Counted from the stretch's first letter, positions 16,882-25,771 are shown. The stretch is 64,000 bases of DNA from an uncultured Celeribacter sp. (GCF_963675965.1 NZ_OY780935.1:2964501-3028500), one strand, 5' to 3'. Translations and numbers: made by a program. The notes: generated by a model not told the origin, from the letters alone.

Positions 16882-18240
16882 ATGCGTATGGATTGGGAAA
16901 AGCTGCTGGACACCACCTTGCTGTGCCAGAGCGACAGGGATGAAAAACCCAACCGGCCGAATTATGCGCAGGATTATGATCGGCTGGTATTTTCGCTGCC
17001 GTTTCGGCGTCTGGCCAACAAGACTCAGGTGCATCCGCTCTATGCCCATGACCATGTCCACCACCGGCTGATCCATAGCGTGGAAACCAGCAGCGTCGGG
17101 CGCTCGCTCGGGATCGAAGTGGGGCAATGGCTGGAAGACGAAGGGCATATTGCGCCGGGTCAGAAACATGTTGTGTCCGGCGTGGTGCAGGCGGCCTGTA
17201 TCGCCCATGACATCGGCAACCCGCCCTTCGGGCATTCCGGCGAGGCAGCGATTGGAGCGTGGTTTGCGCAGAATTTCGCGCAGGCCCATCCGTTTTTCGA
17301 TGCGATTCCCGAGGGCGTCCGTTCGGAATTCGAAAAGTTCGAAGGCAATGCCCAGGGGTTTCGCCTGATTTCGCGGTTGGAAATGTACCGTAATGAGGGC
17401 GGTATGCGGCTGACCCATGCCGTGCTCGGGGCCTTCACCAAATATCCGGCGCTGGCCCGGACCAGTGCCCGCGCGAAAGAGCGTGAGGGGCGCGGGGTCT
17501 ATAAGGGGCTGTCGAAATTCGGCCTGTTCAACTCCGAATTGCCGCTGTTTGAACAGGTGGCAGAGCGCACCGGCCTGATTGAAGAAGCGGAAGGCGCGGA
17601 CCGCTGGTGGCGGCGGCACCCGTTGGTGTTCCTTGTCGAAGCGGCAGACGACATTTGCTATAATATTCTCGATCTCGAAGACGCCTATGTGTCCGGGGAC
17701 CTGTCCGCCGCGCAGGTGAAGGATCTGCTGAGCCCCCTCTTTGGTGGCAGCAACCGGGATTTCACAGGGGCACCTGCGGGCGAAGAGATCGCCTATTACC
17801 GCGCCCGCGCCGTCGGGGCTTCCATCGCCGCCTGCGTCGAAGCCTTTGAGCAGCAGTATGATGCCATCATGACCGGGCAGTTTTCCGCCTCTCTGATCTC
17901 AAGATCTGCGGTCGCAACGGACTTTGATGAAATCGAAGCCGTGGCCCGGAAACAGATTTTCACCGCCCCGCGCAAGACGAAGCTGGAAGTAACCGGGCGC
18001 AATATTTTGCACAGCGTCCTGACCGGGCTGTTGCCGATATACGAGGACTTGCGCGCCTGTGGCTGGCAGAAATACGCACTGTCCGACTATCACCGCCAAT
18101 TGGTCTCGGCCGCGCAGATCGATCTGCGCGATGTCGTGGATGAATATACGGCGCTGCACAGCCTCGCCGACTTTGTGTCGGGGATGACCGACCGATATGC
18201 CCTGCGCATTCACGAGATGATCACTGGGCGCATGGGTTAG
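16882..18240 (+). CDS. dgt: deoxyguanosinetriphosphate triphosphohydrolase-like protein
   Basis: The 452-residue HD-domain enzyme splits dGTP (or other dNTPs) into the deoxynucleoside and triphosphate. The metal ligands are visible as His in RLIHSVETSSVG, the HD pair in CIAHDIGNPPFGHSGE, and the later Asp in EAADDICYNILDLEDA. The length fits the longer dGTPase subgroup of alphaproteobacteria. GGGAGA sits ahead of the ATG. The preceding 266 bases between the secreted protein and this gene show no supportable gene. Confidence 0.92.
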   Translation: MRMDWEKLLDTTLLCQSDRDEKPNRPNYAQDYDRLVFSLPFRRLANKTQVHPLYAHDHVHHRLIHSVETSSVGRSLGIEVGQWLEDEGHIAPGQKHVVSGVVQAACIAHDIGNPPFGHSGEAAIGAWFAQNFAQAHPFFDAIPEGVRSEFEKFEGNAQGFRLISRLEMYRNEGGMRLTHAVLGAFTKYPALARTSARAKEREGRGVYKGLSKFGLFNSELPLFEQVAERTGLIEEAEGADRWWRRHPLVFLVEAADDICYNILDLEDAYVSGDLSAAQVKDLLSPLFGGSNRDFTGAPAGEEIAYYRARAVGASIAACVEAFEQQYDAIMTGQFSASLISRSAVATDFDEIEAVARKQIFTAPRKTKLEVTGRNILHSVLTGLLPIYEDLRACGWQKYALSDYHRQLVSAAQIDLRDVVDEYTALHSLADFVSGMTDRYALRIHEMITGRMG

Positions 18241-18369
18241 GTGTGTGGGGCGGCTGCTTGGGGCTCGGAAATTCTGGCGCCAAGGTGCCATCGGGTCCAT
18301 AGAGCCCTTGCCATTCGCGCGGTTTGCCCCCATAGAAATCGGTCAAACACCAAGCTTTGAAGGCCTTCC

Positions 18370-20169
18370 ATGACCGAGCTGAAAAACATCCGCAACTTCT
18401 CTATCGTGGCCCATATCGACCACGGCAAATCGACGCTGGCCGACCGGCTGATCCAGTTGACCGGCACGGTGGCAGAGCGCGATATGAAGCAGCAGATGCT
18501 GGATGCGATGGATATCGAGCGTGAACGCGGGATCACCATCAAAGCCAACTCCGTGCGGATCGAATATCCGGCCAAGGATGGCGAAACCTATATCCTGAAC
18601 CTGATCGACACGCCCGGACACGTCGACTTTGCCTATGAGGTCAGTCGCTCCATGCAGGCCGTCGAAGGCTCGCTGCTGGTTGTCGATGCGACCCAGGGCG
18701 TCGAGGCGCAGACCCTCGCCAACGTTTATCAGGCGATTGACGCCGATCACGAAATCGTTCCGGTCCTGAACAAGATTGACCTGCCAGCGGCTGAGCCAGA
18801 GCGGGTCTGTGAGCAGATCGAGGATGTGATCGGCATCGATGCCTCTGACGCCATCGAGATTTCGGCCAAGACCGGCATCGGCATCCCCGATGTGTTGGAG
18901 GCCATCGTCACCCGACTGCCCGCCCCAAAGGGCGAACGCGACGCACCGCTCAAGGCGATGCTGGTGGACAGCTGGTATGACCCATATCTGGGCGTTGTCG
19001 TGATGATCCGGGTCATCGACGGCGTGGTCAAGAAGGGCGAACAGATCCGGATGATGCAGACCAAGGCGACCTATAAGATCGACAAGCTGGCGGTGCTCAA
19101 ACCGCAGATGGTCGACATCGCCGAATTGGGGCCGGGCGAGATCGGCATCTTCACCGCGTCGATCAAGCAGGTGCGCGACACCAAGGTCGGCGATACGATC
19201 ACCCATGAGAAAAAGCAATGTGCCGCGCCGCTGCCGGGGTTCAAACCGTCGATCCCCGTGGTGTTCTGCGGGCTCTTCCCGGTCGACGCCAATGATTTCG
19301 AAGACCTGCGTGCCGCCATTGAGAAACTGCAGCTCAACGATGCTTCCTTCAGCTCTGAAATGGAAACCTCTGCCGCGCTGGGCTTTGGCTTCCGCTGTGG
19401 CTTCCTCGGGCTGTTGCACCTTGAGGTGATCCGCGACCGGCTGGAGCGCGAATATGATCTCGATCTGATCACCACGGCGCCCTCCGTGGTCTATAAGATC
19501 TACATGAAGGACGGCACGGTCGAAGACCTGCACAACCCCGCCGACATGCCCGATTTGACCCATGTCGACCACGTCGAAGAACCGCGCATCAAGGCTACGA
19601 TCATGGTACCGGATGAATATCTGGGCGATGTTCTCAAACTCTGCCAGGACCGCCGCGGCATCCAGCTGGACCTGACCTATGCCGGCACCCGCGCCATGGT
19701 GGTCTATGATCTGCCGCTGAACGAGGTGGTCTTTGACTTCTACGACCGGCTGAAATCGATCACCAAGGGCTATGCCTCTTTCGACTATCAGTTCACCGAG
19801 TATCGCGAAGATAATCTCGTCAAGATGCAGATCCTCGTGAACGACGAACCGGTGGATGCGCTGTCGATGATGGTGCACCGGGACCGGGCCGAAAACCGGG
19901 GCCGGGCCATGTGCGAAAAGCTCAAGGAACTGATCCCTCGCCACATGTTCAAAATCCCGATCCAGGCGGCCATCGGCGGCAAGGTGATTGCCCGCGAAAC
20001 CCTGTCTGCGCTGCGCAAGGACGTGACCGCCAAATGCTACGGCGGCGACGCCACCCGTAAGAAGAAACTTCTGGAAAAGCAGAAGGCGGGTAAGAAGAAG
20101 ATGCGCCAGTTCGGCAAAGTGGAAATCCCGCAGGAAGCGTTCATCAACGCACTCAAAATGGATAACTAA
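18370..20169 (+). CDS. lepA: elongation factor 4 (back-translocating GTPase)
   Basis: The 599-residue translational GTPase binds ribosomes, and in vitro moves them back one step. AHIDHGKST (G1), DTPGHVDF (G3) and NKIDLP (G4) lie in the N-terminal GTP domain. Domain II and the EF-G-like domains follow, and the LepA-specific C-terminal domain ends with the basic stretch KKKLLEKQKAGKKKMRQFG. The length is the family length. A strong terminator follows. Confidence 0.98.
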   Translation: MTELKNIRNFSIVAHIDHGKSTLADRLIQLTGTVAERDMKQQMLDAMDIERERGITIKANSVRIEYPAKDGETYILNLIDTPGHVDFAYEVSRSMQAVEGSLLVVDATQGVEAQTLANVYQAIDADHEIVPVLNKIDLPAAEPERVCEQIEDVIGIDASDAIEISAKTGIGIPDVLEAIVTRLPAPKGERDAPLKAMLVDSWYDPYLGVVVMIRVIDGVVKKGEQIRMMQTKATYKIDKLAVLKPQMVDIAELGPGEIGIFTASIKQVRDTKVGDTITHEKKQCAAPLPGFKPSIPVVFCGLFPVDANDFEDLRAAIEKLQLNDASFSSEMETSAALGFGFRCGFLGLLHLEVIRDRLEREYDLDLITTAPSVVYKIYMKDGTVEDLHNPADMPDLTHVDHVEEPRIKATIMVPDEYLGDVLKLCQDRRGIQLDLTYAGTRAMVVYDLPLNEVVFDFYDRLKSITKGYASFDYQFTEYREDNLVKMQILVNDEPVDALSMMVHRDRAENRGRAMCEKLKELIPRHMFKIPIQAAIGGKVIARETLSALRKDVTAKCYGGDATRKKKLLEKQKAGKKKMRQFGKVEIPQEAFINALKMDN

Positions 20170-20194
20170 CTTTTTCGGGCTTGCCCGCATTATG

Positions 20195-20228
20195 GAAAGC
20201 CGCCCTTTTTAGGGCGGCTTTCGCTTTT
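20195..20228 (+). terminator. terminator after lepA
   Basis: GAAAGCCGCCCT, loop TTTT, then AGGGCGGCTTTC form a 12-bp stem followed by GCTTTT. It marks the end of the GC-rich lepA block, and the sequence becomes AT-rich shortly after. Confidence 0.85.
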
Positions 20229-20318
20229 AAGAGGCGTGAGTCGGATATGCCCGCTAGGGTTGATTTGTTTTTCGACTTAGACACAATGGTACTTAAAATG
20301 GAAAATGAGGGGATTTAG

Positions 20319-21557
20319 TTGTTCGGAAGAAAACTTGAGCCAAGCGATGTCTTTACGCCCAGGTCACATGATGTGAATTCAATAATGTATATCAACCGTC
20401 CTGAGCATGAAGATGCGTTGCGTCGTGCAATCAAGACAAAATACAATGTTGTTGTCTTCGGTGACAGTGGCTGCGGAAAATCATGGCTCTATAAAAAAGT
20501 CTTTAAAGATGACAATGTCTTTTACGATGTTGTTGATTTTAGTGGCGCTGTGACAGCCGATGACGTTGACCTGAAGCTTTTGGAAGCCATTTCCGATTTT
20601 CAAGACTGGGCTGAGTTTGAAAGAACAGAGACGGGAGACGCGTCACTGGGGGCTTTGAAAACAAAGCTCGGATACAAAGATGCGACAAAGTGGAGAAAGA
20701 TCGATAGTAGTCCTTTTCTTCAGTTGTTAGCGCATATTAGAGCCGCAGCGGGGCGACGAAAGTCTTTTTTAGTCCTTGAGAATCTTGAGTACGTGCTTGA
20801 TCAACCCGAAGTCGTAAAACGTATACAGCTCATGCTATTGGCTTTAGATGACCCTACTGCCGGTGAATTGGGCGTGCAACTCTGTTTGGTCGGAGTGCCG
20901 TCCGAAATTAAACAAATATTGTCCGATGGAAATAAATTTCAGACTATTTCAAATAGGGTGTACGAAGTCCCTGAATTAAACCGTATGGAGAAGAAAGAGG
21001 TGGAATTACTTGCTCGACGTGGTTTGGAGCAACAGCTTGATTTCACTATTGAGAGTCCAACGTTTTGCTATTCAAAGATCGCCTTTGTTACTTATCAAAT
21101 ACCTCAATATGTACATGATGTTTGTCTCCACGTGGCGTTACGAGCCGAAGACGCCTACAACATTGTCAATCCAGATGTAATTGAGGATGCGCTGGGGGAT
21201 TGGTTGAAGGCCAATGCTCGTCAGAGCACAGAGTTCATTCGAAATTGGGTGATGAACGACAGATCTAAACACAGAACAAAAGCTAAAATCATTTATTGTA
21301 TCTCCCGTTTGGAAAAACACTTTTTTACTTCGGAAGACATTGTTGAGTGGTTGGATAAAATCTTTCCAAAAATGATGGCGGAAAGACGGCCGCAAGTGCT
21401 GAGAGCATTGCGCTCCTTAACCGAAGGTGAGCAACGACTGCTTAAGTGTGACGCTGAACGTAGGCTTTTTCGTGTTGCGACGCCTCAGATCCGCTCCTCA
21501 TTGTGGATTGGTCTAAGGCTTAGAGGTGAGGAAGTAAGTATTAAAACTGGTGAATAG
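20319..21557 (+). CDS. lone AAA+ ATPase of unknown function, AT-rich
   Basis: The protein has about 412 residues. A Walker A motif GDSGCGKS lies near residues 48-55, a Walker B-like FLVLENLEYVLD near 151-162, and QLCLVGVPSEI resembles a sensor 1 strand. The second half looks helical and includes a winged-helix-like segment (HFFTSEDIVEWL). The arrangement is that of Orc1/AAA_22-like ATPases. The start is a TTG at 20319 with GAGGGGA a few bases upstream; the next ATG in frame would remove the first 22 residues. Base and codon use are visibly more AT-rich than in all neighbours, and no partner gene is adjacent. This suggests horizontal acquisition, possibly of a defence or mobile-element-derived gene; that is inference. 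Confidence 0.75.
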   Translation: MFGRKLEPSDVFTPRSHDVNSIMYINRPEHEDALRRAIKTKYNVVVFGDSGCGKSWLYKKVFKDDNVFYDVVDFSGAVTADDVDLKLLEAISDFQDWAEFERTETGDASLGALKTKLGYKDATKWRKIDSSPFLQLLAHIRAAAGRRKSFLVLENLEYVLDQPEVVKRIQLMLLALDDPTAGELGVQLCLVGVPSEIKQILSDGNKFQTISNRVYEVPELNRMEKKEVELLARRGLEQQLDFTIESPTFCYSKIAFVTYQIPQYVHDVCLHVALRAEDAYNIVNPDVIEDALGDWLKANARQSTEFIRNWVMNDRSKHRTKAKIIYCISRLEKHFFTSEDIVEWLDKIFPKMMAERRPQVLRALRSLTEGEQRLLKCDAERRLFRVATPQIRSSLWIGLRLRGEEVSIKTGE

Positions 21558-21572
21558 GCAAGGCGGATTTAG

Positions 21573-21593
21573 AAAGGCTCCGTTGGAGCCTTT
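21573..21593. terminator. bidirectional hairpin between convergent genes
   Basis: AAAGGCTCC, loop GTT, then GGAGCCTTT gives a 9-bp perfect stem 15 bases after the ATPase stop and 16 bases after the entericidin-like gene on the other strand. T runs on each side are short. Confidence 0.65.
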
Positions 21594-21609
21594 CCTATGC
21601 GACCGTTCC

Positions 21610-21747
21610 TCACATCTCACTCTGCACTTCCCGGCTTTCTTGCGAAATGGCCGAGCCGGCTTTGGAAATGTCCTGCCCCGCGCCTTCGACGGTTTCACAG
21701 GCGGCAAGCGACAGCAGGACGGCGCCGAAGATAAATGCACGTTTCAT
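21610..21747 (-). CDS. entericidin-like small lipoprotein
   Basis: This 45-residue protein is too short for usual length cut-offs. It begins MKRAFIFGAVLLSLAAC, a lipoprotein signal peptide with lipobox LAAC and the lipidated Cys at residue 17. The mature part, CETVEGAGQDISKAGSAI, matches the entericidin A/B family (small membrane lipoproteins of the ecnAB toxin-antidote type). AAGGAGA stands eight bases upstream of the ATG at 21747. Only one such gene is present here, without a partner, so a toxin or antidote role is not implied. It is convergent with the AT-rich ATPase gene. Confidence 0.85.
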   Translation of the reverse strand: MKRAFIFGAVLLSLAACETVEGAGQDISKAGSAISQESREVQSEM

Positions 21748-21986
21748 GTCAGATCTCCTTTTCGTTCAATCAGGTGTCTCGATTTACAGACCTAACGCCT
21801 GTGGTCCGTGAAAGGTTCCCGGGCAGGTTGAACGGGGCGCCGGGCGGGGGCAGGCGCGGGATCAAGACGGGGCCAAATACGGGCGGTCAAATGAAATGGC
21901 GGACGGCTGGTTGATGCCGATCAAAGCGGTATCGGGGAATCATCTTATCTTCACATCGACGCGCTTGAATATATGGAGTGAGAGCC

Positions 21987-22172
21987 ATGAACCGCCTTGC
22001 GGGGATCCTGTTTTCCCTGATTTCGACCACATTGATGGGCACCGCCGTCGTGGTGGCGCTGACCATCGGAAAAGACACGTTGCAACCCATTCTGGTGTCC
22101 GCGGCAATCGGATTTCTGATCGCCATCCCTGTGACTTGGGTGATTGCCAAGAAGATCACCGAAGAGTTCTGA
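21987..22172 (+). CDS. small membrane protein, two transmembrane helices
   Basis: The 61-residue protein consists almost wholly of two hydrophobic helices (about 6-27 and 35-53) and ends in the charged tail AKKITEEF. GAGTGAGAGCC precedes the ATG at 21987; an in-frame GTG at 21978 is the alternative. Proteins of this form are common in the Rhodobacterales, but I know no function. Confidence 0.7.
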   Translation: MNRLAGILFSLISTTLMGTAVVVALTIGKDTLQPILVSAAIGFLIAIPVTWVIAKKITEEF

Positions 22173-22190
22173 TGCCGGAACCGGGCGCGC

Positions 22191-22973
22191 TCAGGGCCGC
22201 GCGTCCATCGCCTCCATCCAGGCGCGCAGGGCGGCTTCGAACTCTCGTGGCTTTTCGGCGTGCAGCCAATGTCCTGTGCCCGGGATGGAGGCAAATTTTG
22301 CCTGTGGAAACAGCGCTTTGGTTTGCTCGCGGTGGTCGCGGGCGACATAGGTGCTTTCGCCGCCCGACAGGAAAAACGCGGGGCCGTCGAATGATCCTGT
22401 GATGTCGGGGAAGCCGGTGATTTTCGGCATTTCCTGTTCCAGAACATCCAGATTGATCAGCCAGCGCTTTTCCTTGACCACAAGGCTTTGCAGTAGAAAG
22501 GCACGGACGCCGGGGTCCAGAACCTCGCGGGCCAGTTGCCGGTCCGCGTCCGAACGGCGTTCGACCTGTGACAGGTCGAGGCCCCGCATGGCCTCGATCA
22601 GCGGCGTGTTGTCATGGCTGTAGCTGATCGGGGAAATATCGGCCACGATCAGCGATTTGATCAGCTCGGGCCGGGTGAGCGCCAGCACCATCACCGCCTT
22701 ACCGCCCATGGAATGCCCCATGACATGCAGCGGGCCGTGCTCGGCAACGAGCGGTTCCAGAACCTCGGCCAGATCTCCGGCCATGTCTTCATAACTCTGG
22801 GTCGCAAAGCGCGGGCTTTCGCCGTGGTTGCGTTGATCGACGGAGACGACGAGGCGTTGATCGGACAGCCGTTTCGAGATCACCCCCCAGTTGCGGGCGG
22901 AGCCGAACAGGCCATGGACGATCAAAAGGGGCGCGCGGTCGGTCGGATGACCGTTGAGGACGGTATTGAGCAT
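22191..22973 (-). CDS. alpha/beta-fold hydrolase (YbfF-like esterase)
   Basis: The 260-residue protein has the alpha/beta hydrolase layout: LIVHGLFGSARNW (oxyanion HG), DQRNHGESP, the nucleophile elbow GHSMGG with the catalytic Ser, an acidic residue after the cap, and the final His in GTGHWLHAEKP. The N-terminal pattern closely matches the YbfF acyl-CoA esterase/lipase group. The natural substrate is unknown. It lies convergent with the small membrane protein gene. Confidence 0.88.
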   Translation of the reverse strand: MLNTVLNGHPTDRAPLLIVHGLFGSARNWGVISKRLSDQRLVVSVDQRNHGESPRFATQSYEDMAGDLAEVLEPLVAEHGPLHVMGHSMGGKAVMVLALTRPELIKSLIVADISPISYSHDNTPLIEAMRGLDLSQVERRSDADRQLAREVLDPGVRAFLLQSLVVKEKRWLINLDVLEQEMPKITGFPDITGSFDGPAFFLSGGESTYVARDHREQTKALFPQAKFASIPGTGHWLHAEKPREFEAALRAWMEAMDARP

Positions 22974-23025
22974 GGGCTACAGATAGCGCCTTGGCCCGCC
23001 GCAGCAAAGTCCCTAAAAGAGCCCT

Positions 23026-23397
23026 ATGACCCACTCCGTGACGCACAGATCCGAAGAGCTTGCCACGCTGATGCGTGAACGACTGGGCGTGCGTCTGGGC
23101 GACGGCTTTGAGGCCAAGGTCAGACATGCCGGGCGTCGGCTGCCACGCTGGGCGCGGCGTCAGGCGGCAGTGATCGTCGAGGCGCTGGCTCTGGAAACTC
23201 ATCCGAAGCTCGCCCAGCAGGTGGATCAGCGCAAGGTGAACAAGGCTTTCAAGGATCTGCGGTATTTTCTGGAACGCCAGGACCCCAGGACCCGGCGCAA
23301 GAATCGCATTCTGGATCTGATTGCGGCCATCGCCTTTGTCATTTTCGTGACCATCGGGCTGGTGCTGGCGGTCATGGTGTGGCGCGGTCTGGTGTGA
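23026..23397 (+). CDS. conserved hypothetical protein with C-terminal membrane helix
   Basis: The 123-residue protein has a long basic cytoplasmic part (VRHAGRRLPRWARRQAA, then RKVNKAFKDLRYFLERQDPRTRRK) and one transmembrane segment at about residues 95-118. It resembles the conserved tail-anchored proteins of Roseobacters; no function is known to me. It is divergent from the hydrolase (52 bases). Its 3' end overlaps the convergent DUF817 gene by 26 bases. Confidence 0.75.
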   Translation: MTHSVTHRSEELATLMRERLGVRLGDGFEAKVRHAGRRLPRWARRQAAVIVEALALETHPKLAQQVDQRKVNKAFKDLRYFLERQDPRTRRKNRILDLIAAIAFVIFVTIGLVLAVMVWRGLV

Positions 23398-24220
23398 TTG
23401 CGGCGGGGCAAAGCGCCTCACGCTGGACCAGTGTCACCGTGACGAAGCTGACGTAGAGCAAGAGATACCACGATCCCATCTTGGAAAAGCCGACCATGTC
23501 TCCGGCGATCTGGCCGTTGTAAAGCCAGATGCGCGTGGCCGTTCCGACGTTCTCCGCGATCCAGAGGAAAAAGGCAGACAGGGCTCCGGCCAGCGGCATG
23601 GGCATCCAGTGCCATTGCCCGATCCGGAGCCACACACGGGTGCGCGCGTAGAGGATGAGCGAGGCGGCGAAAAGACCGATTCGGATGTCTGGGCCGAAGT
23701 GATGGGTGAAGAAATTCAGATAGATCGCCGCAGCAAACAGCAGCGTTGCCCAATAGGGCGGATAGGGTGCGAAGCGCATGTCGAAAAGGCGGATGGCGCG
23801 AGCCATGAAGCTGCCGACCGAAGCATACATAAAGCCGGAAAACAGCGGCACCCCACCGATTTTGATCAGCCCGGCGCCGGGATAATCCCAACTGCCCATG
23901 TGGAGCTTGAAAATCTCCATGACGGTGCCGGTCAGGTGAAACAGCAAAATCACTTTGGCCTCATCCAGCGTCTCAAGGCGAAACAGCAGGAACAGGATTT
24001 GCAGTGCCAGCGCATAGGCCAGCAACGCGTCATAGCGGGCGATCGGCCAGGCATCGTTCCAGATCCCGTTGGTCACCAGCATGGCGATCAGCAACAGCCC
24101 GCCAAACAGCGACGCCCAGCCCATTTTCACCGTGAACATGATCAATTCGGTGAGGCTGTGGGGCAGCCGCGTGCGCAGCCAGTCGCCCAGTCGGCGTTCC
24201 AATGAGGTGGGATGTGGCAT
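23372..24220 (-). CDS. DUF817 family integral membrane protein
   Basis: The 282-residue protein has about eight hydrophobic helices. It matches the DUF817 pattern, with HMGSWDYPGAGLIKIGGVPLF and GFMYASVGSFMARA in the centre and HHFGPDIR after that. Known homologues are uncharacterised membrane proteins. The gene follows glyA on the same strand after the glyA terminator, so it probably has its own promoter. Confidence 0.88.
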   Translation of the reverse strand: MPHPTSLERRLGDWLRTRLPHSLTELIMFTVKMGWASLFGGLLLIAMLVTNGIWNDAWPIARYDALLAYALALQILFLLFRLETLDEAKVILLFHLTGTVMEIFKLHMGSWDYPGAGLIKIGGVPLFSGFMYASVGSFMARAIRLFDMRFAPYPPYWATLLFAAAIYLNFFTHHFGPDIRIGLFAASLILYARTRVWLRIGQWHWMPMPLAGALSAFFLWIAENVGTATRIWLYNGQIAGDMVGFSKMGSWYLLLYVSFVTVTLVQREALCPAAITPDRATP

Positions 24221-24248
24221 GAACCCGGCCCTGATCGCAATTGTCTAT

Positions 24249-24272
24249 GAAAAAGGGGCCCGGAGGCCCCTT
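24249..24272 (-). terminator. terminator after glyA
   Basis: On the minus strand AAGGGGCC, loop TCCG and GGCCCCTT form an 8-bp stem followed by a T run. It lies 22 bases after the glyA stop. Confidence 0.85.
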
Positions 24273-24294
24273 AGGTGTTCACACTGTCTGAAAA

Positions 24295-25590
24295 TTACAG
24301 ATTGGGATAGAGCGGAAATTTCTCGCAGAGGGCTTCGACCTCGGCTTTCACCTTGGCTTCGACCTCGGCGTTGCCCTCTTCGCCATTGGCGGCCAAGCCG
24401 TCGATCACTTCGACGATCCAATCGGCGATCTGGCGGAACTCGGCTTCACCAAACCCGCGGGTGGTGCCCGCCGGTGTGCCCAGACGCACGCCAGAAGTGA
24501 TCATCGGCGGTTCCGGATCAAAGGGGATGCCGTTCTTGTTACAGGTGATATGGGCGCGTTCCAGAGCGGCCTCGGTGATCTTGCCGTTCACGCCTTTGGG
24601 GCGCAGGTCCACCAGCAGGACATGGGTGTCGGTGCCGCCGGTGACGATATCGAGGCCACCTTTCATCAACTGATCGGCCAAGGCCTGCGCGTTGACGATC
24701 ACCTGTTTGGCGTAGGCTTTGAATTCGGGACGCAGCGCCTCACCGAAGGCCACGGCCTTGGCAGCGATGACATGCATCAGCGGGCCGCCCTGAATGCCGG
24801 GGAAGATCGCGGAGTTCACCTTTTTGGCGATTTCAGGATCGTTGGTCAGGATCATGCCGCCGCGCGGACCACGCAGGGTCTTGTGCGTCGTGGTGGTGGC
24901 GACATCGGCATGGGGGAAGGGCGAGGGGTGTTCGCCACCGGCGACGAGGCCGGCGAAGTGGGCCATGTCCACCATCAGATAAGCCCCCACGCTGTCCGCG
25001 ATTTCGCGCATCTTGGCAAAATCGACCTGACGCGGGATGGCGGAGCCACCGGCGACGATCAGCTTGGGTTTGTGTTCGTTGGCCAATTCCTGGATCTCGT
25101 CATAGTCGATCCGCTGGTCTTGCTTGCGCACACCATATTGGACCGCGTTGAACCATTTGCCGGACTGGTTCGGTTTTGCGCCGTGGGTCAGGTGACCGCC
25201 TGCATCGAGGCTCATCCCCAGGATCGTATCGCCGGGCTGCAGGAGTGCGGTGTAGACACCCTGGTTCGCCTGCGAGCCCGAGTTCGGCTGAACATTGGCG
25301 AATTTGCAGCCAAACAGCTCCTTGGCGCGGTCACGGGCGAGGTTTTCCGCGATGTCCACGAATTGGCAGCCGCCATAGTAGCGGCGGCCCGGATAGCCTT
25401 CGGCGTATTTGTTGGTCAGGACCGAGCCTTGCGCTTCCATCACGGCGGCGGATACGATGTTTTCCGAGGCGATCAGCTCGATCTCGTGACGCTGGCGACC
25501 GAGTTCTTTGGTGATAGAACCGAAGAGTTCGGGATCGCGGTCAGAGAGGCTTTCAGTGAAGAAGCCGGAATCACGGACATTGGCAGTCAT
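24295..25590 (-). CDS. glyA: serine hydroxymethyltransferase
   Basis: The 431-residue PLP enzyme interconverts serine and glycine while charging tetrahydrofolate with a one-carbon unit. ELIASENI, ANVQPNSGSQAN, and the PLP lysine region TTTTHKTLRGPRGG are all present, and length agrees with the family. ATG at 25590 begins MTANVRDSGFF and follows AAGGAGCATAGC. The frame is open upstream to 25800, but that part is intergenic. Its upstream region contains a strong long-range inverted repeat described separately. Confidence 0.97.
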   Translation of the reverse strand: MTANVRDSGFFTESLSDRDPELFGSITKELGRQRHEIELIASENIVSAAVMEAQGSVLTNKYAEGYPGRRYYGGCQFVDIAENLARDRAKELFGCKFANVQPNSGSQANQGVYTALLQPGDTILGMSLDAGGHLTHGAKPNQSGKWFNAVQYGVRKQDQRIDYDEIQELANEHKPKLIVAGGSAIPRQVDFAKMREIADSVGAYLMVDMAHFAGLVAGGEHPSPFPHADVATTTTHKTLRGPRGGMILTNDPEIAKKVNSAIFPGIQGGPLMHVIAAKAVAFGEALRPEFKAYAKQVIVNAQALADQLMKGGLDIVTGGTDTHVLLVDLRPKGVNGKITEAALERAHITCNKNGIPFDPEPPMITSGVRLGTPAGTTRGFGEAEFRQIADWIVEVIDGLAANGEEGNAEVEAKVKAEVEALCEKFPLYPNL

Positions 25591-25647
25591 GCTATGCTCC
25601 TTGGCAGCAGGGGAGTGTCGCGGCTGTCTTAGCCATTCTGTTACATT

Positions 25648-25723
25648 TCGGAAACCCTCATCGGCCACATAATCATGTTGAAATACGTGCTCAGCGCGGT
25701 TTCTGGCACCGTAGGGTTTCCGA
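25648..25723 (-). promoter_or_regulatory. possible structured leader of glyA
   Basis: TCGGAAACCCT (25648-25658) and AGGGTTTCCGA (25713-25723) are perfect 11-base complements enclosing 54 bases. On the glyA strand the enclosed part has smaller complementary pieces (CGGT with ACCG, GTGC with GCAC), so a multi-branched RNA is possible. The element ends 57 bases before the glyA ATG. It does not match any riboswitch consensus I can recall. Confidence 0.4.
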
Positions 25724-25755
25724 TCTGCGTCCAAACGGGGCGCTTTGGCACGGGG

Positions 25756-25771
25756 TGTCACTATGGTGACA
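25756..25771. promoter_or_regulatory. inverted repeat, candidate operator
   Basis: TGTCAC, spacer TATG, GTGACA is a perfect 6+6 palindrome in the glyA-nadK intergenic region, the typical size of a dimeric repressor or activator site. It lies about 160 bases from each start, and the bound protein is unknown. Confidence 0.35.

Noticed and set aside
16725..16943. Short open frame before the dGTPase gene
   Set aside because: It overlaps the start of dgt in another frame and resembles nothing known.
18343..20190. 615-codon minus-strand open frame opposite lepA
   Set aside because: LepA on the plus strand is certain; the frame is a codon-bias shadow.
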